A stretch of DNA of 64,000 nt from Corticium candelabrum (Eukaryota > Porifera > Homoscleromorpha > Homosclerophorida > Plakinidae), in assembly GCF_963422355.1 (NCBI RefSeq), contig NC_085088.1, positions 5,673,914 through 5,737,913 of the forward strand, given 5' to 3'. The position numbers and the translations under genes are program-made. The notes under the pieces were generated by a model. That model was given only the letters and a program-made list of their open reading frames with translations, was not told where the DNA came from and did no database searches. Shown here piece after piece: positions 44,135 through 54,140 of the stretch (its first letter is position 1; each line of letters opens with the position of its first letter).

Positions 44135-45026
44135 CAGCTTCTGTTGAATTCAGCGACTTGTGACAATGGCTCCAATGCTTGTGCTGACATATGTGCAATG
44201 TTTGGAAAGAAGACGCTTTAGGGGTTGTACACTCATCCAACAGTTCAGATCAAGTACTGTCATCATTGATGTGCGACTGCATGATAGAAGGTAACAATTA
44301 CTACGACGAGGTAGGAGTAATGGGATATCTGAGTTGTGAGGAAGTAGCGAATCTTCTTTCCCGCCATTGGGATTTCAGTGTAAGAGGATACCTTCATCAC
44401 TCCAGATAGATGCCAAGAAATCGAGACCAGGCTTCAAGATAAGGCAACATTTGATAGGCACCTGGTGTGCTAATCATTAACCCGTACTCAATTGGTGTTG
44501 GAGTTCATAATACATCTTTATTCTTGTTTGACAGCCATTCACACGGTCATAAAAGTGCTCTACTAGCGACTGCTCCTTGTGCACACGGCACGGCTTACGT
44601 CAAATCACTTTCTGCAAAAGTACTATGGTTCTACCCTTCAGTTGAATACGTGTAGCAACGTTCCTGGCAAGATAGCTTCGCTTTCTTTGCTTCAGATAAT
44701 CTAAATTGCCGCTTTCCGTCAGTACTTAAAGTGCACCGTTATTTCACTAGCTAAGAAGATTCCTGATTACAGTTAACGAGAGGAATAAAAATATGTTGAG
44801 TTGATCTATTTCTGATCAGCACTTGTTCTACCGTACGACTGTATGGCCCTTCCCTCTATGCTGTTTGATAGCTGAAATCCTGAAGCATACTAAAAAGCCT
44901 AAAACTTAATTATTGTTGCTGATGACAAAATAAACCTAATTTAGAAAAGCTGAGTGATGTCATATCCATGACGTCATAGCATACTGACGTCATCATTGCC
45001 GGCTGGCAAAAGTCTCTAGTTAGGAC
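44135..45026 (+). pseudogene. Second hAT relic with the protease-like domain
   Basis: CDNGSNACADICAMFGKK corresponds to the NGSNACT block of the hAT protein at 22637; SSLMCDCMIEGNNYYDEVGV, GVLIINPYSIGVGV and LFLFDSHSHGHKSALLATA correspond to its later blocks, in several frames. The 3' flank (GACGTCATCATTGCCGG...CTAGTTAGGACATTG near 44988-45026) matches the right end of the complete element, so this is the 3' portion of a related hAT copy, rather than a host gene. Confidence 0.75.
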
Positions 45027-46016
45027 ATTGTGGTACTGTTCATAGGTGCATGGTGGCAGTCGTAGATATTGGAGTTCCATTTCTTCCCTGCCCTACAGGT
45101 GAGTGTCATCTACCTGAAAAACTATGTTGGATAAGTGCCTTGAGTTCTATGCATATCATTCGAGAGCACGTGACTAGGTGGAGTAAGATCTCTCTGGACA
45201 AATTAACTCTATAGATCTTGGGTTAGTAGATGCAGCATGCTTCCTGAAAGAGACTCCTCCCATGCATCACCGACAAAGAATACCGCCAGTAAATGAAACC
45301 CACAAGACTAATTGTATTAATCATTGTCGTCATTCTCGTCGTCTCCTAGGAGGATCTCTTCACTGTCTGAAGAGTTCTCCTCACCTACTAATCTTTCTAC
45401 CGCTTGTTCGAGCACGCCGTCTGACGTTCTGTAATAGTTTTCCACTTTCTAGATGACGTGGTCGACAGACTTCTTCCATTTCGCCGCCGTCACATTTTCA
45501 ACGCCTTCTCTGACCAGTTCGAATGGCAGAAAACGGTTGAACAGGACAGATCCTGACGTACTACAGTAGATACATAGTAGGCAGTAAGGGCTGGGTAGCA
45601 ACCATTGCTCTAAATGCTCATTTATCAATTGCTAGTATTACAATCTAGGATGAGAGCAATATTGTTGTTTCCGCCCTATATGCCGTATCTGGTAACCATA
45701 CTTTCCACGGGCTCTCCATTCTTTGAACGGACTCTAGATGCAGGCGCGTACCGTGGCATGGGCTAAATGGGCTATAGCCCCCCCCAGTTTTTGTGGGCGT
45801 TTCCCATTTTGTCAGGTGAAAACTAGCGTTACGTCGCTTTTTGTAAACGTGCGCGTCTGTTTACAGTCTGGATGTTCGAGGCCGAGCATGCGTGTCTCAC
45901 ACTAGGCTGCAGACATCGGTTTCCGTGATCAACACTACTTCACTGACACCATGTCGTCTCATCAGCAAAACCAGAAGTACAAAAAACAGACGCGCATGGG
46001 GCTGGAAAGGGTCTTA

Positions 46017-46255
46017 TAGCCCGTTCACACTAGCGTTTTTAAGCGGGCCAGCCCGGGCTGACCCGGGCCAGCTCGGTTGAAAGGTGTAGTGTGAACGTGG
46101 GCCGAGCCGTGCCGTGCCGAGCCGAGCCGGGCTGAGCTGGCCCACCCCAACTTGCCGGGCCAGCTCGGCTCGGCTCCGCTCGGCTCCGCTCGTTTATGTA
46201 GTGTGAACGGTAACGGGGCTGGGCTGGACGCTACAGCAGGCGGCAGACGGTAAGC
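46017..46255. repeat. Harbinger subterminal GC-rich repeats
   Basis: Beyond the terminal repeat, AGTGTGAACG recurs at about 46089 and 46200, with CGGGCCAGC and CGAGCCGAGCC arrays between. The right end (48885-48979) mirrors this with GTGTGAACG near 48891 and the terminal copy. They are candidate sites for the element's Myb-like protein. Confidence 0.7.
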
Positions 46256-46319
46256 ATGCATATCAATTGCATTCTTTTAGGATGAGCGTAAAGTGTCAAT
46301 CTAGCTATTATACATCACT

Positions 46320-47246
46320 ATGGCGTGGACAGAACAAGAAACCCTTCTTTTGATTGATCTTTGGGGGGAAGAGAGTGTACAAGTTCAAATTGAAGGTTGT
46401 GCGCGCAATAAAGAAGTGTACGCAAAGCTTGCAGCGCGTATGCAGGAAGAAGGATACAACCGGTCAGGCACGCAGTGTCGAGAGAAGATCAAAAAATTGA
46501 AGACCGACTATAGAAAAGTAAAGGACAACAACAATGAGAGTGGGAGAGCACGCCGCTCAAGTAGGATTTTTGAGGCAATGGACGCCATTTTAGGTCATAA
46601 GCCAGCGACTTGCCCGCCTATTGTGCTTGAGAGTACGAATAATCCTGCGCATACCGACGTTACAGCTGTAGACAGCGATGCAAGTGGCAGTCAAGGTATT
46701 GAGCTCGATGACTACGATGATGAAAGCTGTGTGGGAGAACTTGCCCTCAGTAATTGTTCCTCAACAGGGACTACAAGTAGATCTACCCCAACAAGCTCAG
46801 TATGTCCGTCTTCTCCTGTTGCCAATACACCCACAGCTGCAAAGCAAAAGAGAAACGGAACGAAGAGAGCACGGGAGGGGCAAGGCAAGACTAGAGATAG
46901 AATGAAAGACATGATGCAGACAATAATGGCTGGCATGAAAGAAATTAGAGAGGCAGACTCAGTACTTCTAATCGATTTAGAAGAGAAACGACTGAAGCTT
47001 GAGGATGCAAGATTGAGAGAAGAAAGAGAGTATGCCGAGAGAAAAAGAAGGGAGGGAAGACAGTACGAAGAGAGAAGAAGAAGGGAAGAAAGGGAGTTTC
47101 AGCTGCAAATGATGCAGATGATGGTAGGGTTTGGAAACCAACCATCAGGTCAATTCACCCAACACTCAGGCCAGTTCACTCAACCCTGGGGCTTTTCCAA
47201 TTTGCTGGAAGACAGTGGTCCTTACAGGCCTTCCCAACAAGAATAG
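46320..47246 (+). CDS. Harbinger Myb/trihelix DNA-binding protein
   Basis: A 308-residue protein. Residues 1-90 form a trihelix (Myb/SANT-like) domain: MAWTEQETLLLIDLWGEES, AARMQEEGYNRSGTQCREKI and KKLKTDYRKVKD, with the regularly spaced aromatic residues of the fold. A Ser/Thr-rich acidic linker (about 110-170) leads to a basic patch (KQKRNGTKRAREG) and a long Arg/Glu-rich coiled coil (about 205-265), then a Gln-rich tail. In Harbinger elements such a protein brings transposase to the terminal repeats and into the nucleus. The frame is intact and the start ATG lies 300 bp inside the element. Confidence 0.88.
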   Translation: MAWTEQETLLLIDLWGEESVQVQIEGCARNKEVYAKLAARMQEEGYNRSGTQCREKIKKLKTDYRKVKDNNNESGRARRSSRIFEAMDAILGHKPATCPPIVLESTNNPAHTDVTAVDSDASGSQGIELDDYDDESCVGELALSNCSSTGTTSRSTPTSSVCPSSPVANTPTAAKQKRNGTKRAREGQGKTRDRMKDMMQTIMAGMKEIREADSVLLIDLEEKRLKLEDARLREEREYAERKRREGRQYEERRRREEREFQLQMMQMMVGFGNQPSGQFTQHSGQFTQPWGFSNLLEDSGPYRPSQQE

Positions 47247-47433
47247 ATCTGACTTTTCAGTTGTTCTTTGTTAATTAATGATATTACTGAGATTCTTGAC
47301 CTCAAATACAGACAGACGGACAGCGAGAGAAACAGACAGACAGACAGTTCAATCAAGTTACAGTGTTCAGTGAAGTTAAATTCGAGAAAATAGATTGGAA
47401 GACCACATCACACCTACTTCACTAATTAATTAA

Positions 47434-48772
47434 TTAACTATTTGCCAAGTGTGAAACTAGAGTTTCTCGAATTGCTGCTGTACGATCATTGACAGTATCT
47501 CTGACAGTGTGCGTTTCAGCATGTTGAAGTTGCAAATCAGTCTCTTCCATCCAGTCATCATCAAATGAATCCCCATGTATTTCACACACATTATGGAGGA
47601 CACAGCAGGCAGCTATAACATGCTGGACATGCCTAATTTGCATGTCGTTCTTTTTCATTAAACGCCTCCATCGAGCTTTCAGGCGACCAAACGCATTCTC
47701 CACAACTATTCTAGCTTTTGAAATTCGATAGTTAAAGTTCTTCTTTTCGTCAGTCAGGTGGTCATTATGTGGAAACGGTTTAAGGAGCCAATTCTTCAGG
47801 GGATAAGCAGAATCACCAACAAGAAACACAGGTATGGTGCACCCTTCAATTTCTTTCTGCTGTTCATTCAATATCAATCCACTTTCTGCGTTCTAAAATA
47901 TAGAGGAATTGGCCAAGACCCTTGCATCGTGCACACTCCCTGGCCAGCCAACATTTATATCCCGAAACAGATATTTATGATCTACAACAGCCTGTAAAAT
48001 CACGGAGTACCATCCCTTTCTGTTATAGTAGTCGGTGTGATTGAGCGCTGGTGGAGAAACTGGAATGTGACATCCATCAATTGCTCCTGCACACTGGGGA
48101 AAATTGAAGGACTGGGAAAATCCCTTTACTACATCTGTTAGCATTTCTCCAGTAGGAAACGTGATGTAACCAGACATAAGACAATGAACGATAGCTCGAC
48201 ACGTACTGTGAACAGTGGAGCAGACAGTTGATCTGCCAATGCCAAACAGGTGGGATATTGTACGGTACTCCACGTTTGTTGCCAAGTACCAGACTGTGAC
48301 TGCGACTCGCTTCTCAATGCAGATAGAGGCTCTTAAATGTGTCACCTCAGGTTCTATCTCGTGCCTCAACTTCTCACACAAATACAAAAACGTCTCTCTA
48401 CACATTCTAAAATTTTCTTTCCAGTCACGTGCAGAGAATGTCCTCTGCACGACAAAGTCCCACCAGTCACTTGACCTATACGCATCCAGAAATCAATCAA
48501 TTGAGAGTTATGACAGCTTACAATTATTTGGATACTCATTACCTGGGGTAGCTCCATATCTGTCGTTCTGGAGAAGCAGAGTTGACCAGAACTAAAAGCA
48601 ACGCTAAAGTAGTCCAGGTTTCCCGCCGCTGCAGCTGCCGACGAAGAAATGAAGGGTGGATGCGACATCTTCTCCTGCTTGACGCTCTTCTCGTAGACAC
48701 CATATGCATTTCTGCGTTTGACTGACGAACCACGAGGGAGAAGAAAAGGCGCACAGCTTGTTGTCGATCCAT
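47434..48772 (-). pseudogene. Harbinger transposase, two exons, one nonsense codon
   Basis: Exon 1 runs 48772-48543 from MDRQQAVRLFFSL to SPERQIWSYP, and a 67-bp intron (GTAATG...TATAG, 48542-48476) joins in frame to exon 2 (48475-47434), starting SSDWWDFVVQRTFSARDW. Total is 423 residues, typical for the family. The catalytic motifs are AGAIDGCHIPVS (first Asp), FLVGDSAYPLKNWLLKPF (second Asp) and ARIVVENAFGRLKARWRRL (Glu). A single in-frame TAG at 47895-47893 falls between NSSIF and NAESG, where relatives have a sense codon, so the copy would yield a protein lacking its second Asp and its Glu unless the stop is read through or is a sequence error. Confidence 0.88.
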
Positions 48773-48982
48773 AGCACTTAGTACGGTACTAGCGCGTGCA
48801 GTTTGAGCTATCTAAGGTAATTATATTAAGGTAGCGCGCGTGCCAAAACACACGCCTACTAATCGGGCTAGCCGCTAACGCCACAAGCAGTGTGAACGGG
48901 GGCTGGCTCGAGTCTCTGGCCCGAGCTGGCCCGGGCTGGCTCGGCTCGGCTTCGAAGACGTGCTAGTGTGAACGGGCTATTA

Positions 48983-49238
48983 GAGACAGCTATCCAGAAG
49001 TTTTAAGGCTTTTGCAAATATATCTGGTAGTTCCAGTCTCATCAGCAGAATCTGAGCGTTCCTTTTCTACTCTCCGTCGTCTAAAGACTTGGCTTAGGAG
49101 TTCTATGGAAGAAGAAAGACTTGCAGCTCTGGCCTTACTAACAGTTGAGAGAGAAGAGGTATTGAAGTTAGAGGAAGCTATTGATGAACTCATAGAAGAG
49201 TTCTGTGCAAGAGGAAACCGCAGGATGATTTTTCAGTA
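48983..49238 (+). pseudogene. hAT (ZMYM1-like) C-terminal dimerisation fragment
   Basis: Reads YPEVLRLLQIYLVVPVSSA, ESERSFSTLRRLKTWLRSSM and ERLAALALLTVEREEVL, the hAT C-terminal domain of the ZMYM1-like type, to a TAA at 49236-49238. A matching short N-terminal piece (MSSHQQNQKYKKQTRMG, about 45950-46013) precedes the Harbinger insertion, but in a different frame; everything between has been deleted from this hAT copy. Confidence 0.8.
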
Positions 49239-49411
49239 AATAGGTGCTTGTTTAGTCTGCTCCATACTGTATATATGTATACGAGTAAACGTAATACTTT
49301 GTGGTCTGCATTGTTGCTACTAATACAATTTTTGTCAAAGGGGCGTGTCAGTGTTCGGGTATTTCAGCCCCCCCCCCACTTCCAATGGCCACGGTACGCC
49401 CCTGCTAGATG

Positions 49412-50430
49412 TGCTTTCTAACATCTACGGTGCAGTACGTCTCTTGCTCACGTCAACTCCAAAACACAACAATTAAAGAAGCGACAAAGAAGATACGTCT
49501 AGGATAACTATGTTTCATATTTGACAGACGTTGGCGTAACGCACGTTAAATAACCACGCCGTCTAACGAGCGCTATGGCCTACTACTATTGCACTGTACC
49601 TGGTTCTAAGAAACAACTTAGAACTAGTAAAATTAAATGCTTGCAAGTGGGTCAATTTCATATGCCGCTTGGGAACGACTGTAAAGTGCCAAGTAACAGT
49701 TACCAGACGCCGAGGCAGTGAGCACACCCCCTAGCCTAGGAATCATAGGCACGAAACGTCCCTCCTGACATTAATTACAGTCATGGACTACCGTAAACTA
49801 TTTCGTCATTCACACATCCCCTGCGCATTGCCATTGGGCCTATCGATCACTGTCCTGGTTGTGAAAACACAGCAGAGTGCTGATTCAACGTACAGAACCC
49901 ACATCCTTAACCGACACTAGCCCCAATCAGTTAAAAAAACGGCTAAGCAACCATCTAAGAAGCAACAACATGGCAGCAAGGTCTAAAACAACGTTTTGCT
50001 GAGAGCAGACCGCGTGCAATGGGAGCAGCCATGTTGAAATATGATTTGAGTTCCCGTAGGTATTCAAACTCCCGGATTGAAATCTTGGAGTACCGTGATA
50101 AATAGCAATCAAGGTACAGTCCAAAATTGAAACATCTTCTAGTCATATGTCATGATGAGTATTCTTTCCAATCAAGCGATGACCGGTGACTCTTTAGTTT
50201 AGCGAGTTTAGGGCATATATTTACGTTTAACTTTTTTCAAGTAATACTGAGTGAGATAATACAAGGCAGACCTGTCGTGAGATTACAAAAGAAACTAGAC
50301 AGTATTTAGCCGAGGCCCGAATATCTGGCTAAGGGTATAGTAATCATTCGACGACCGACTAACCGACCGTATTTATACTCGATTAGCACAGATGCAAATG
50401 AAGCTATCCCGACCAATAGACGAGAAGTGG
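49412..50430. other. Intergenic, nothing recognised
   Basis: No supported gene or repeat. Confidence 0.5.
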
Positions 50431-50434
50431 TGTA

Positions 50435-50760
50435 ACTACTGACCAACAGGCGAACGTCATGTCATCATAAGGCTCCACCTCTTTTTTGGTAGCTGCTAAC
50501 GAGAATTCGGCCACCGGCGTCTGTCCTACGGTGCTTAGTCCTTTACTTTACGGGTTTAGCACATTGAAACAACGCCTATAGTCTACATTTGCATGTGTAT
50601 GTTTTCCCAACAACAACCAGGCGTCTAAGGAGCGAAGGTGTGCAGCTCTACCTGACTTGTAGCATTCTGTTTGTACCACAGTGTTATTGTATAATGGTTC
50701 TGCAGTCTGACAGCTTGAATTTTCGGTGTGCGTGGCTGAGCGGCCGTGGTGTTGTTGCAA
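50435..50760. repeat. Dispersed repeat R4, copy A
   Basis: Shares a string of blocks with 58370-58760: GGTAGCTGCTA, AATTCGGCCA, CATGTTTTCCCA-type and CAACAACCAGGCGTCTA, GTTCTGCAGTCTGA and TGTGCGTGGCT. About 75 percent similar by eye; no coding sense is conserved. Confidence 0.75.
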
Positions 50761-50999
50761 ACATCGCTAGTGTCGTGGTCAATAGAAATTTGGCGCTTGG
50801 CGGGTATTTGCGAAAAGGAACGTGCATTGTCCATGACAGCGTCTGTTTGTCGGACGAAGCGGCTCGGCTGACCTGTCAGTACGCTAGTAAATATGGAAAA
50901 GAGACACGAATTTTTGACAAGTGAACTTTCCTAACTTGGTTACTAAACTTTCACATGTCAAAATCCTGTGTCTTTTTTCGAAAGCTATATATCAGTATA

Positions 51000-52155
51000 A
51001 CCATGTGATACCAAGTTTGACCTGAGACACTTTTACAACCGAAGACGTTGACGCCGAGTAGGGTGTTTTGTTTCTCGACGAGATCCATCTGTTTGATTGG
51101 AGTTGGTTCTTGAATACCATTCCAAAACAGTCCATCGTCTCTTGAGTATTTGATGGGTCGCTGGGGGTCGCGTTTGGCTGGAAAGAGTGCCGAACGAAAA
51201 GCCGATCATAGACAACTGCAATCTTTGTTTTTGACGTTAACGACGGCCTTCTTGTTTTGAACTTCTTTTGGGAGTGAGAGATAGAAGCCGCTGTGGATCG
51301 GTTGGTATCGTGCAATGTGGAGTTGAACTTGTGATGCCATCCACGGTCCATCCGCTTTCATCGTTGTTGAACCGGTCCATCCGCTTCCATCGATGTTGAA
51401 CCGTTCCATTGTTTCTAGCAAGTGTTGCAATCCTCTGTCCAACGATTCTGACATCTCTTCGGCTGTAAGAAGAGGTTCCATTTTACTTCTGAGTGTGGGT
51501 TCATTCCATTTGTCTAGTCCTTCGGTTGTTTGTTTGTAAAGACGGACATCTAGAACTAGTTGGAATTTCACACCGTTCAGGGATAGGATTTACTCGACGA
51601 GTTCGTAATGAATTTGTACACGCGCGTTTGCCAGAAAGGCTTGGGGATCGTGTTGATCCTCTGGCACATTCATCTGCCAACCTCGGAGGAATTTACCTAT
51701 AGCGTGAAGCATGTGTTTCCACATATTCGGTATGTTCACGCGTTGAGTAGGAGTAGTTTTCACACGTGGACTCCAGGAACTGGATTGGGATTCACACGTG
51801 AAGCAGGGGTAGGTTTCACACGTAGAGCTGGATTGGGCTTCACACGTGCAGCAGCGGTAGGTTTCACACGTCGAGCTAGATTGGACTTCACGTGTGGAGC
51901 AGGCCTAAGGTTTCACACGTGAAGCTGGATTGGGCTTCACACGTGGAGTGGTTACAACCACTGGTTGATCTGGAGTGAGCTCCACACGTGGGGTAGCACG
52001 TGGAGTTGGTAAACCAACTTGACTCTCAGATGGTTGTGTCATAGATAACTCAATAGCGGTGATACTCTCATCATACAGCTCAGGAGTAATCAGCCCCTTA
52101 GCTAGAAGATTATTAAATCGCTTGATCGACGCTTCAATCGTTCCATATACTGTAA
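51000..52155 (-). pseudogene. Polinton/Maverick-type unnamed protein with tandem-repeat linker
   Basis: Minus strand. The N-terminal region reads YGTIEASIKRFNNLLAKGLI and TPELYDESITAIELSM, followed by a linker of about eight-residue repeats (RVKPNPAS, RVKPRPAP and variants), frameshifted near 51905. Then a conserved domain: FQLVLDVRLYK, LLETMERFNIDGSGWT and FYLSLPKEVQNKKAVVNVKN, which is the module that precedes DNA polymerase B in Polinton-like repeats. A shift near 51210 continues in another frame with QEPTPIKQMDLVEKQN and VNVFG. No polymerase follows downstream, so this is a fragment. Function unknown. Confidence 0.6.
51765..51955. repeat. Coding minisatellite, about 24 bp per unit
   Basis: Seven or so units of the form TTCACACGTG(G/A)AGC.GGATTGGGC. 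It encodes the RVKPNPA-type repeats on the minus strand. Confidence 0.85.
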
Positions 52156-52159
52156 ACTA

Positions 52160-52784
52160 CATTTCTCTGACAGGGCGCAATTTCTTGGCACTTCAAGAGA
52201 TTACCACACCAACCTGCTTATGTATATATAGGTTATACCAGTAATTGAAGCTGTGCTTACACCGTCGCTTCTACAGCTATGGACCTTCAAAGTCCTGAAC
52301 GCCACGTACGGGAGGAGGAATAATTGTCGCAAAGAATTACGAATATACACGCCATTTTCTTTTCTAGACGTGCTACTTGTAAAATGTATCTAAAATCTTA
52401 CATAACGACTGTCATTTCGCGTGACCGCAAAGACAGTAAATAGTCTATAGTCGTAAGTAGAGTCATCATATACGGGACATAAAAATCTCTTCTTTACCAT
52501 TGTTAGATTCCCGTATAAATATCGTAAAACCAAGAAAGCGATCGATTTTGGGTCAGCAGTTGCAGACAGGTGACTTCTGTTGTCTATTTCCGACAGGTCC
52601 TAGCAATCGCAAACATGAATTACACTGCTCTGATAAGAAAACTTTCTCAAGGAGGTTTCGCGCCTTCGATTGGCTGTTCGTCCCATTGTCTTTGGCTGCC
52701 ACGTACGACATAAAGGAATTAACGTTTCGGTAATTGGGCCACACAAAAGGAGACGTGGCACATTCCTGCAGCGTGACAGACATA

Positions 52785-52818
<34 letters not shown>

Positions 52819-53735
52819 CAGCCAGCCAGCCAGCTACACAGTTCCCAGACCAGAAGTTGGTTCAGCCCTACACGTTTACAGTACGCTACTCGCCAAGTCT
52901 CGTGACTTTTACAAAGTCCCTTTTCTTACAGGCTCATAGCTGAATTATTTGTCTTACAGAGTACAATTTGTTAGCGATCCTAACAGAGAAGATCACACAA
53001 ACGTGCTTAGAGCGCACACTTCTATCACCAAGGACAGAATGACGTTATCTACGCGGTGCGCTACTATTGTAGTTGACCCATCCACGTGGGATTTTCCCAA
53101 ATTACCCAGGTTTCCAAAGGAATTACCCAGTTTTCCAAAGGAATTACCCAGTTTTCCCATGTGCGTCCTATTAGACAAATGACTTTTACAGATGCAGACC
53201 GTAACACTGTGTATATATCATCAATAGGTATTTGCGTCTCGGACGCCAAGCGGGGATGCGGGCCTCGACGAGGTAAGATACTAGATAGACGAGATATACA
53301 CATACTTTATACTCACAAACGGGAGATAGTCCGTGGAGGAGTGAAATAGATGGGGTAGAACCATCTCCAACGCAGGCATATACTAACGCAGAGACAAAAA
53401 CACTAGCGCAGGGAGAAAAGTGCCCCAAAAACGAGTAGTCCATATAAACAGTATTCGCTTCCTAGAAGTCTTACAAAGGGTGCACCAGAAACGGTAGTCT
53501 ATATACTACTAGCTCCGACTACCTCCAGATCAAAATGAGCATCATCTTGCAGAATTTCTCGCGGCTGCAAACATTAAATCTTGTTAAGTAACTTCAAAGT
53601 GGAAGTTGGACAATGTAGTTGAAAGTGTTCTGTAAATGGTAGGATATTACTCTCGCGGTTGTTGCTGTAACTTTTCACAATGTGTCAAATAAAGAGTGTC
53701 ACTTGCAGCCATGATTCCGTAAAATCTTTTTCCAC
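52160..53735. other. No supported gene; small tandem repeats
   Basis: Holds a (CAGC)n tract at 52783-52832 and a 21-bp tandem repeat (GGAATTACCCAGTTTTCCAAA) at about 53095-53160. No recognisable coding sequence. Confidence 0.6.
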
Positions 53736-53739
53736 TTTC

Positions 53740-53900
53740 TTTCTGTGTGTTATGGACAATGATGCGGGTTGGACAGCGTTTCTCATGACATGTGGAACAT
53801 CAGTTCAGTATAAACTAGATACTGGAGTACAGGCAAACACCTATCTACAGAGACATACGGAAGACTCAGTCAAAGGCCATTGCCAGCATTGAGGAAGATA
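53740..53900 (+). pseudogene. Retropepsin trace of a Gypsy-type element
   Basis: AGWTAFLMTCGTSVQYKLDT followed by GVQAN corresponds to the flap-to-active-site region (LDTGAQAN) of K02A2.6-like proteases. Nothing upstream or downstream continues convincingly. Confidence 0.5.
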
Positions 53901-54140
53901 CAGACCAAATTGTTAACTGACGAATAGTCAAGCACCCAAGGAAATTGGATAGAAATTCCTACCTGACCAACTAGAATCCGGCAGATCCTATGTCAACACA
54001 GTATGCTCCGCCCTGTGGTACGTAGATGGTCATTACGAGACCGTTGGTCTCCGCGGTTTCAATGGTCCTTAGATGTCCAGGAGGTTTAATGGGTACAACA
54101 CCCCAGAGCTCTCCAAGCGCAGGAAACGGAAGTCTCAGAA

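Larger units (their letters stand above)
46017..48979. mobile_element. PIF/Harbinger transposon
   Basis: A 2963-bp element with perfect 18-bp terminal repeats TAGCCCGTTCACACTAGC and a TTA target duplication (46014-46016, 48980-48982), the diagnostic Harbinger target. It carries the two divergent-role genes of the superfamily, a Myb/trihelix protein (plus strand) and a DDE transposase (minus strand), in convergent orientation. The ends are GC-rich with repeated AGTGTGAACG motifs. Confidence 0.95.
45741..49404 (+). mobile_element. Internally deleted hAT element hosting a Harbinger insertion
   Basis: Terminal repeats CAGGCGCGTACCGTGGCAT (left, from 45741) and ATGGCCACGGTACGCCCCTG (right, to 49404) are inverted, and CTAGATG flanks both ends (45734-45740, 49405-49411), consistent with an 8-bp hAT duplication of which seven bases are visible. 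Poly-C runs sit symmetrically inside both ends. After subtraction of the Harbinger element only about 700 bp remain, so this is a non-autonomous derivative. Confidence 0.85.

Noticed and set aside
47758..47997. Plus-strand frame within the Harbinger transposase
   Set aside because: It is antisense to catalytic motifs of the minus-strand gene.
51765..51955. CRISPR-like regular spacing of TTCACACGTG units
   Set aside because: Units and spacers diverge together with a period of about 24 bp and encode a peptide repeat; it is a minisatellite in eukaryotic DNA.
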